DNA of 64,000 nucleotides, from contig DATMZF010000039.1 of NCBI GenBank assembly GCA_035560555.1, positions 37,510 to 101,509 on the forward strand, given 5' to 3'. The notes below the pieces were generated by a model. That model ran no database searches and was not told where the DNA came from. It was given only the letters and a program-made list of their open reading frames with translations. The stretch is from UBA11090 sp035560555 (lineage in GTDB: Bacteria; Spirochaetota; Spirochaetia; Treponematales; Rectinemataceae). Below are positions 59,179 to 64,000 of this stretch, piece by piece. The translations under genes were made by a program, and so were the position numbers. Numbering within the stretch: the stretch's first letter is position 1; every line of letters starts with the position of its first letter.

Positions 59179-60981
59179 TTACAGCTTCAACAACCCCTTC
59201 AGCGTCCTCACATCGTTGGCGAATCTGGCGCAGGCAAGCTGAACCGGCTCCGGGGAAGACATATCCACGCCAGCCACCTTCAACGCCTCGATGGGGAATC
59301 TCGAGCCTCCCGATTTAAGGAAGGCGAAATAATCATTCTTCTCGGCCTCTCCTCCGTTCAAAACCCGCTCCGAGAGCGCGATGCTGGCGGAGATGCCTGT
59401 CGAATACTTGTACACGTAAAAAGCGTTGTAGAAATGGGGGATGCGCAGGCCCTCGAGATCGGATAGCGATTCAAGCTTCATCCGCGGCCCGAAATACTTC
59501 TCCAAGAGCTTGCGATACTCAGCCCTCAGCGAATCGACGGTCAGCGCCTGCCCCGACTCGGCCATGGCGTGGGTCACCGCTTCGTATTCGGCGAACATCG
59601 TCTGCCTGAATAACGTCGCCAGCGTATCGTCCACGCGGCTGGCCAGGAGGGAAACCCTTTCCTCGTCCGAAGCCGCGCGCTCATAGAGATACTTGAACAC
59701 GAGCTGCTCGTTGAAGGTGCTCGCGACCTCGGCCTCGAATATAGTGTACGAATAGCACATGAAAGGATTGCCGCGCACGGAATGCCAGGAGTGCATCGAA
59801 TGTCCGCCCTCGTGAGCCATGGTGAAGATATCGTTGAGGACATTTTCCTTGTAGTTGAGAAGGATATAGGGCTCGCCCGAGAAACTGCCGGCGGAGAAGG
59901 CCCCTGAACGCTTCCCCTTGTTCTCGTAGCGGTCCACCCAGCCGCCCAGCAGTCCCGCTCTCAGCGTCGCCACATAGTCTTCGCCGAGCGGCGCTAGCGA
60001 AGCCGAGACGATGTCCACAGCCTCCCTGTAGCTGTGGCGGCTCGTCTTCCGCTCGACCAAGGGAACATAGACATCGTAGTGCCTCAGCTCGTCGAGGCCG
60101 AGAGCGCGCATTCTCAGGTCATAGTACTCATGCAGCACCGGCAGGTTGGCGTTGATAGTGCCCACGAGATTGTCGTACACGGATTCAGGGACATTGTCGG
60201 GAAAGAGAGCCTGCGCGCGGGCGCTTTCGTATCCCCTGACCTGAGCCTGGTATTTGTCGATTTTAACGGAGCCGGCGTAGAGGCTGGCCAGGGTCGTCTT
60301 GTGCCGCTCATAGGCCCCATAGAGTTTCAGATAGGCTTTTCTCCTGATTTCCCTGTCCTGGCTGCGCATGAAGGCGGAGAAGGTGGACTGGCTCAAGGGG
60401 AGAAGTCCTTCATCGGTCCTGATCGTTCCGAAATCGAGATCGACGTTGGTGAGGACGCCGAAGGTCTCCTGGGCAGTGTGGTTGGTCTCGGCCTGCATGG
60501 CGAGCAGGCGTTCCTCTTTTTCGGAAAGAATGTGGGGTTTGAAGCGGATGAGCTTCTTGAGGAAGACGCCGTAGTCGGCGAATCGGGGGTCTGCGAAACA
60601 GGAATCCAGAAAAGCCTCGGGAAGAGCCTGAATGGAGGGAGTGAGCCATGCCCAGGCGGCCTGCCCCGCGGCAGCGACGCCCACATAGCGCGAATAACGG
60701 CCGCGCGAGCCGCTGTCGCCCTCATCCTCCGTAACCCTGAGATCGGAATAGTAAGCCAGCCGCTCATCGAGCCGAAGATACTCCGCGTAGCCTGTCAGAA
60801 GGGCGAGAAAATCTTCTCGCGAAGAAGAAAACTTCGCCCTGAGAACGCCGATGCCCGCCTGCATCGATGCCAACTCTTTCAGGCCATTTTCCCAGGATTC
60901 GCCGGAAGGGAAAAGCGCTGAGAGATCCCACCTGTCGGCGATGGGTACTTCGCTGCGTTTGGGAATGTTGTGGTTTGCCAT
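59179..60981 (-). CDS. pepF: Oligoendopeptidase F (M3B)
   Basis: The 600-residue cytosolic zinc peptidase has the M3 motif HEGGHSMHSW near residue 390 and the third ligand in FEAEVASTFNEQL, with the usual helical N-terminal domain (DRWDLSALFPSGESW). It cuts short oligopeptides. GAGGAG precedes the ATG. It follows the lacI-type gene by 16 bases and is probably read with it. Confidence 0.94.
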   Translation of the reverse strand: MANHNIPKRSEVPIADRWDLSALFPSGESWENGLKELASMQAGIGVLRAKFSSSREDFLALLTGYAEYLRLDERLAYYSDLRVTEDEGDSGSRGRYSRYVGVAAAGQAAWAWLTPSIQALPEAFLDSCFADPRFADYGVFLKKLIRFKPHILSEKEERLLAMQAETNHTAQETFGVLTNVDLDFGTIRTDEGLLPLSQSTFSAFMRSQDREIRRKAYLKLYGAYERHKTTLASLYAGSVKIDKYQAQVRGYESARAQALFPDNVPESVYDNLVGTINANLPVLHEYYDLRMRALGLDELRHYDVYVPLVERKTSRHSYREAVDIVSASLAPLGEDYVATLRAGLLGGWVDRYENKGKRSGAFSAGSFSGEPYILLNYKENVLNDIFTMAHEGGHSMHSWHSVRGNPFMCYSYTIFEAEVASTFNEQLVFKYLYERAASDEERVSLLASRVDDTLATLFRQTMFAEYEAVTHAMAESGQALTVDSLRAEYRKLLEKYFGPRMKLESLSDLEGLRIPHFYNAFYVYKYSTGISASIALSERVLNGGEAEKNDYFAFLKSGGSRFPIEALKVAGVDMSSPEPVQLACARFANDVRTLKGLLKL

Positions 60982-60997
60982 CTATAGCTCCTCGCTG

Positions 60998-62038
60998 CTA
61001 TCGTGTTGGTTTCGTCGAACCGCGAATTTCCAAGGTATAGGGAAACGTGAAATGAGCGGGTTTGCCGCCGTTGAGAATATCGAGGGCGAGCGATGCGGCT
61101 TTCTGGCCCTTCTCCCTCGCGGGCTGGTGCACCGTCGTGAGCGGCGGGCGCGCGTAGCGGCTGAAGGTTATATCGTCGAAACCGGCGATGGACAACTGGT
61201 CGGGAATGTGAATCCCCAATTCGGCCGCGGCCGAATAGATGCCCAAGGCTACGATGTCGGCCATCGCCACGATGGCGTCAGGCCTATCGGGCGCGTCGAG
61301 GAGAATCCGTCCCGCGACTCTGCCGCCCTCTATGGAGCCTTCGGCTTCGATGAGCCTGGCGCGATCCGATCCGATGGAGAGCCCCATTTCCTGGAGAGCC
61401 CTGGCGAACCCAGCGAGCCGCTTCTCCAGGACCACCGATCGGGACCGCTCGGTGTGGTTTTTGGCGTCCGGCTTGAGACAGAGCACGGCTATGCGGGCCG
61501 GGTCGAGCGACAGGATATAGCTCATCAGGTCATATGCCGCCCGCTCGTGCTCGATGCCGACATTGGTCGTCGTCCCCGTCTCCTCGCTGTCGATAGTGAC
61601 GAAGGGCACCCGACGCGCGCTGAGGAAATCGATCACTTCGTGTTCCGGCCCGACGCCAATGGTGACAATCGCGTCGACGAAGGCCCTGCGCGCCGCCTCG
61701 ATTATCTTTCCCCGAACGGGAGGGAGCATGATCAGCGAAATTTCGCGCTTGTCGCACTCCTCGCCTATGCCTGAGATCACATCGCAGAGATGGGGATTGT
61801 TCATCACCTCGGAAATCGGCTGGGGGAGAAGTAGGCCGAGCGCGCCGAGACGCTTCGTCGTGAGCGTCCTCGCGACAGGGCTCGGGAAATAACCAAGTTC
61901 GCCGACAATGGCCATGATCTTCTCGTATGTTTCTTTGGAAATGCGTTTCGGGTTGTTGAGCGCGAAGGAAACCGTCGTCTTCGACACGCCGGCGCGTTCC
62001 GCAATATCTTTTATGGTAATTTTCATCTGAGCAGCCAT
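60998..62038 (-). CDS. LacI family transcriptional regulator
   Basis: An N-terminal helix-turn-helix (TIKDIAERAGVSKTTVSFALNN) with hinge PSPVARTLTTKRLGALGLLLP precedes a periplasmic-binding-protein-like effector domain ending FDDITFSRYARPPLTTVHQPAREKG. 346 residues. The start may be the ATG at 62038, only 5 bases after a -10 box, or the ATG at 62026 (MKITIKDIAERAG). Its target is unclear: the only downstream gene is pepF. Confidence 0.92.
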   Translation of the reverse strand: MAAQMKITIKDIAERAGVSKTTVSFALNNPKRISKETYEKIMAIVGELGYFPSPVARTLTTKRLGALGLLLPQPISEVMNNPHLCDVISGIGEECDKREISLIMLPPVRGKIIEAARRAFVDAIVTIGVGPEHEVIDFLSARRVPFVTIDSEETGTTTNVGIEHERAAYDLMSYILSLDPARIAVLCLKPDAKNHTERSRSVVLEKRLAGFARALQEMGLSIGSDRARLIEAEGSIEGGRVAGRILLDAPDRPDAIVAMADIVALGIYSAAAELGIHIPDQLSIAGFDDITFSRYARPPLTTVHQPAREKGQKAASLALDILNGGKPAHFTFPYTLEIRGSTKPTR

Positions 62039-62043
62039 CAGCC

Positions 62044-62072
62044 ATTGTATCCTTCTTCGCGGACAGCGTCAA
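62044..62072 (-). promoter_or_regulatory. Promoter of the lacI-type gene, adjoining its start codon
   Basis: On the minus strand TTGACG (62072-62067), 17 bases, TACAAT (62049-62044). Transcription should begin at about 62037, at or inside the first ATG. Confidence 0.6.
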
Positions 62073-62083
62073 ACCTCGCGGGC

Positions 62084-62095
62084 TAAACCGCTTTA
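62084..62095. promoter_or_regulatory. Candidate LacI-family operator
   Basis: TAAACCGCTTTA has the central CG and flanking TAAA/TTTA symmetry typical of LacI-family sites. It lies 12 bases upstream of the -35 of the lacI-type gene, between it and the divergent kinase gene. Confidence 0.4.
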
Positions 62096-62177
62096 TCAGC
62101 CACGGCAGGCCTCTGGAAACAGGGGCCGATGGACGATAGTATGGCAGAAGCGACGGACTATCGAGAAAGAGGACTCA

Positions 62178-63833
62178 ATGACGCAGATCACCGCGACCTT
62201 TGATTCGGGCGAAACGAAATTCTTTCAGACAGGCACCAAGGCTCTCGAAACCTTGCCTAACAAAGGCGGGTTGGATCAGGCGCTGGTTGCCGTCCTGATC
62301 GACAACGAGCTCAAGTCGCTCGATACCGAGCTGGAGAGCGATTGCCGGATCAGCCCCGTGCTCTCGGGTTCTGCCATCGGCGCCACGGTCTATCGACGCT
62401 CCCTCTGCTTTCTCCTCGCCATCGCTTCCCGAGAACTCTTCCCCGAGAGAAGATTGATCGCCGGCATGGCCATCGGGACGGGGTTCTATCATTACTATTA
62501 CGACGAAATCCCCCTGACCGAAGAGCAGGTCGAAAAACTCGCCGGGCGCATCGGGGACCTCGTGGCTAGGGACATACCCATCTGCCTCGAAAAATGGTCC
62601 TGGGAAAAAGCCTGCGACTACTTCGTGAAAAGCGGACAGCTCGACACCCTCGCCCTTCTTGAAAACCTGAACGAACCCCAGATTCCTCTCAACGAGTGCG
62701 CCGGATTCCGCGATCTTCAGATCGCCCCGCTCGTCAGCTCCACCGGGATTCTTGGCACCTGGGAACTCATCCCCTATCACGGGGGCATGCTTCTCCGCTA
62801 TCCCCACAAGGACAAGGCGGGCGTCATCGAACCTTTCGAGGATGTCCCCCTCCTCTACAAGATATCGGAGGAATACAAGGAGCGAGGGCGCGTTCTCGGC
62901 GTCGGCTCGGTCGGCGTCCTCAACCGCTTGAGCGCCTCGGGCAGGATCGGCGAATACATCACCGTGGCCGAGGCGCTTCAAAACAGGAAGATCGCCGCCC
63001 TCGCCGAGGCGGTGGCGGCTAAAGCCGACAAAGTGAGGGTAGTCCTGATCGCCGGACCTTCCAGTTCCGGCAAGACGACGACATCCAAAAAACTCGCCAT
63101 ACAGCTCAAGGTGCTGGGATTCGAGCCCATCCCCATCGAACTGGACAACTTCTTCATAGACAGAAGCCGCACGCCGCTCGACGACGAGGGAAAACCTGAC
63201 TTCGAATGCCTGGAAGCCCTCGATGTCACCTATCTCAATGAACTCCTGCTCCAGCTCTTCTCCGGCGACGAGGTCGAGCTGCCCATCTACGATTTCAAGG
63301 CGGGGACGAGACGAGGCACGGGCCAGACGCTGAGGCTTTCCGGCCACGAAATCCTCATTCTCGAGGGCATCCACGGCCTCAACGATGCCCTCACGCCGAA
63401 AATTCCGCAGGAGAACAAGTTCAAGATTTACGTCTCGGCCCTCACCCAGCTCAACCTGGATGACCACAACCGGATCAGCACGACGGATTACAGGCTCCTG
63501 CGCCGCATGGTGAGGGATCACAACTTCAGGGGCCACAGCGCGAGGGCGACGCTCGCCATGTGGCCTTCGGTGCAGCGAGGCGAACGCGCCCACATCTTCC
63601 CCTTCCAGAATTCGGCGGACGCCGCGTTGAATTCGGCCCTGGACTACGAATTGGGCGTGCTGAAGATCTTCGCCGATCCCCTCCTCCGCACGATCAAGCC
63701 CAGCATGCCCGAATACACCGAAGCCAGGCGGATTCAGGCATTCCTCGACAATTTCACGCCCATTCCCGCCCAGTACGTGCCCAAGGACTCCACGCTGCGC
63801 GAGTTCATCGGAGAGTCGGCCTTCCATTATTGA
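62178..63833 (+). CDS. Uridine-kinase-like P-loop kinase with threonyl-tRNA-synthetase-like N-terminal region
   Basis: Residues 1-260 recall the TGS/second additional domain of threonyl-tRNA synthetase (GTGFYHYYYDEIPLTEEQVEKL). From about 285 there is a uridine-kinase/phosphoribulokinase domain with Walker A GPSSSGKTT, LDNFFIDRSRTPLDDEG and LILEGIHGLND. Such fused kinases occur in Thermotoga, clostridia and spirochaetes and are annotated as nucleoside kinases; their true substrate is not well settled. 551 residues. GAGG precedes the ATG. A strong hairpin follows. Confidence 0.87.
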   Translation: MTQITATFDSGETKFFQTGTKALETLPNKGGLDQALVAVLIDNELKSLDTELESDCRISPVLSGSAIGATVYRRSLCFLLAIASRELFPERRLIAGMAIGTGFYHYYYDEIPLTEEQVEKLAGRIGDLVARDIPICLEKWSWEKACDYFVKSGQLDTLALLENLNEPQIPLNECAGFRDLQIAPLVSSTGILGTWELIPYHGGMLLRYPHKDKAGVIEPFEDVPLLYKISEEYKERGRVLGVGSVGVLNRLSASGRIGEYITVAEALQNRKIAALAEAVAAKADKVRVVLIAGPSSSGKTTTSKKLAIQLKVLGFEPIPIELDNFFIDRSRTPLDDEGKPDFECLEALDVTYLNELLLQLFSGDEVELPIYDFKAGTRRGTGQTLRLSGHEILILEGIHGLNDALTPKIPQENKFKIYVSALTQLNLDDHNRISTTDYRLLRRMVRDHNFRGHSARATLAMWPSVQRGERAHIFPFQNSADAALNSALDYELGVLKIFADPLLRTIKPSMPEYTEARRIQAFLDNFTPIPAQYVPKDSTLREFIGESAFHY

Positions 63834-63859
63834 GCGCTTCGACGATATCCGCCGCTGAC

Positions 63860-63895
63860 GGGGCTGTCTACTAAGTTCAAGTAGACAGCCCCTTT
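63860..63895 (+). terminator. Hairpin terminator after the kinase gene
   Basis: GGGGCTGTCTACT (63860-63872) pairs perfectly with 63880-63892, with a seven-base loop and a short T-run. The stem is unusually long. The last 100 bases of the window hold nothing else that I can support. Confidence 0.75.
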
Positions 63896-64000
63896 CCTAT
63901 TTCCAAACCTGCATTACAGCATTGGATCTGTGTAGTTTTTCCAATCCATGCAGAAAACAGAAAAAGGGGACTAGCCCTTGACCATTTTCTTTCCCAGTTT

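Noticed and set aside
62175..63827. A 550-codon open frame on the minus strand
   Set aside because: It mirrors the uridine-kinase-like gene, which has P-loop motifs, a ribosome site and a terminator; the antisense product has none.
63860..64000. Possible insertion-sequence end or the tail of another gene at the right edge
   Set aside because: The long hairpin resembles an element end, and a minus-strand frame reads KLGKKMVKG then stop at 63971. About ten codons and no second terminal repeat are too little evidence.
1..64000. CRISPR arrays, prophage or transposase genes
   Set aside because: No regularly spaced repeats, phage structural genes, integrases or transposase motifs were seen on either strand.

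Overview
The window looks like a chromosomal segment of a GC-rich, Treponema-like spirochaete. No 16S gene is present, so this rests on gene content. The markers are: a tmRNA whose tag (ANNNGNLALAA) resembles spirochaete tags; a groES gene standing apart from groEL; a short Smc; an EIIA-Ntr protein fused to an excisionase-type helix-turn-helix; a FabV-type enoyl reductase; and a kinase with a threonyl-tRNA-synthetase-like front end. No insertion sequence, prophage or CRISPR array was seen, and no stretch over about 300 bases lacks a gene.

Layout. 1-6.5 kb: end of a flavodiiron protein, an OadB sodium-pump subunit with a small partner, MnmA, tmRNA, a LOG-family protein and a pncA-pncB NAD salvage pair. 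6.6-18 kb: a possible outer-membrane protein, a glutaredoxin, a SprT-like metalloprotein, a LysO exporter, pyrK-pyrD, a lipoprotein with a DUF4416 protein, and an OppA-like binding protein beside an enlarged thymidine-kinase-like protein, then an MFS carrier. 18-25 kb (minus strand): smc-alaX, HTH-EIIA, rplM-rpsI-recX and a small membrane protein. 25-30 kb: an RNase II family protein and a cyclase-like/2TM fusion protein.

29.7-43.8 kb is the accessory heart of the window. A GntR/FCD regulator gene lies between a lactonase gene and two minus-strand operons. Operon 1 is binding protein-ATPase-permease-M24 peptidase-hydroxyacyl-CoA-dehydrogenase-like protein. Operon 2 is zinc dehydrogenase-mutarotase-like protein-mglB-mglA-mglC. 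A shared 15-base imperfect dyad sits on the promoters of the lactonase, the regulator and both operons, so I read the region as one regulon for sugar uptake, oxidation and lactone hydrolysis.

43.8-64 kb: a CE4 deacetylase lipoprotein, an M48 peptidase, typA, tRNA-Arg, transporters, ptsN, groES, ftsH, a fatty acid operon fabH-fabF-(fabZ-fabV)-rsmE, lacI-pepF and a uridine-kinase-like protein.

A recurrent pattern cuts across the window. About eight genes have a sigma70-like -10 box only 5-13 bases before the ATG and no Shine-Dalgarno, which suggests leaderless transcripts. Operon-internal genes and several others carry ordinary Shine-Dalgarno sites.
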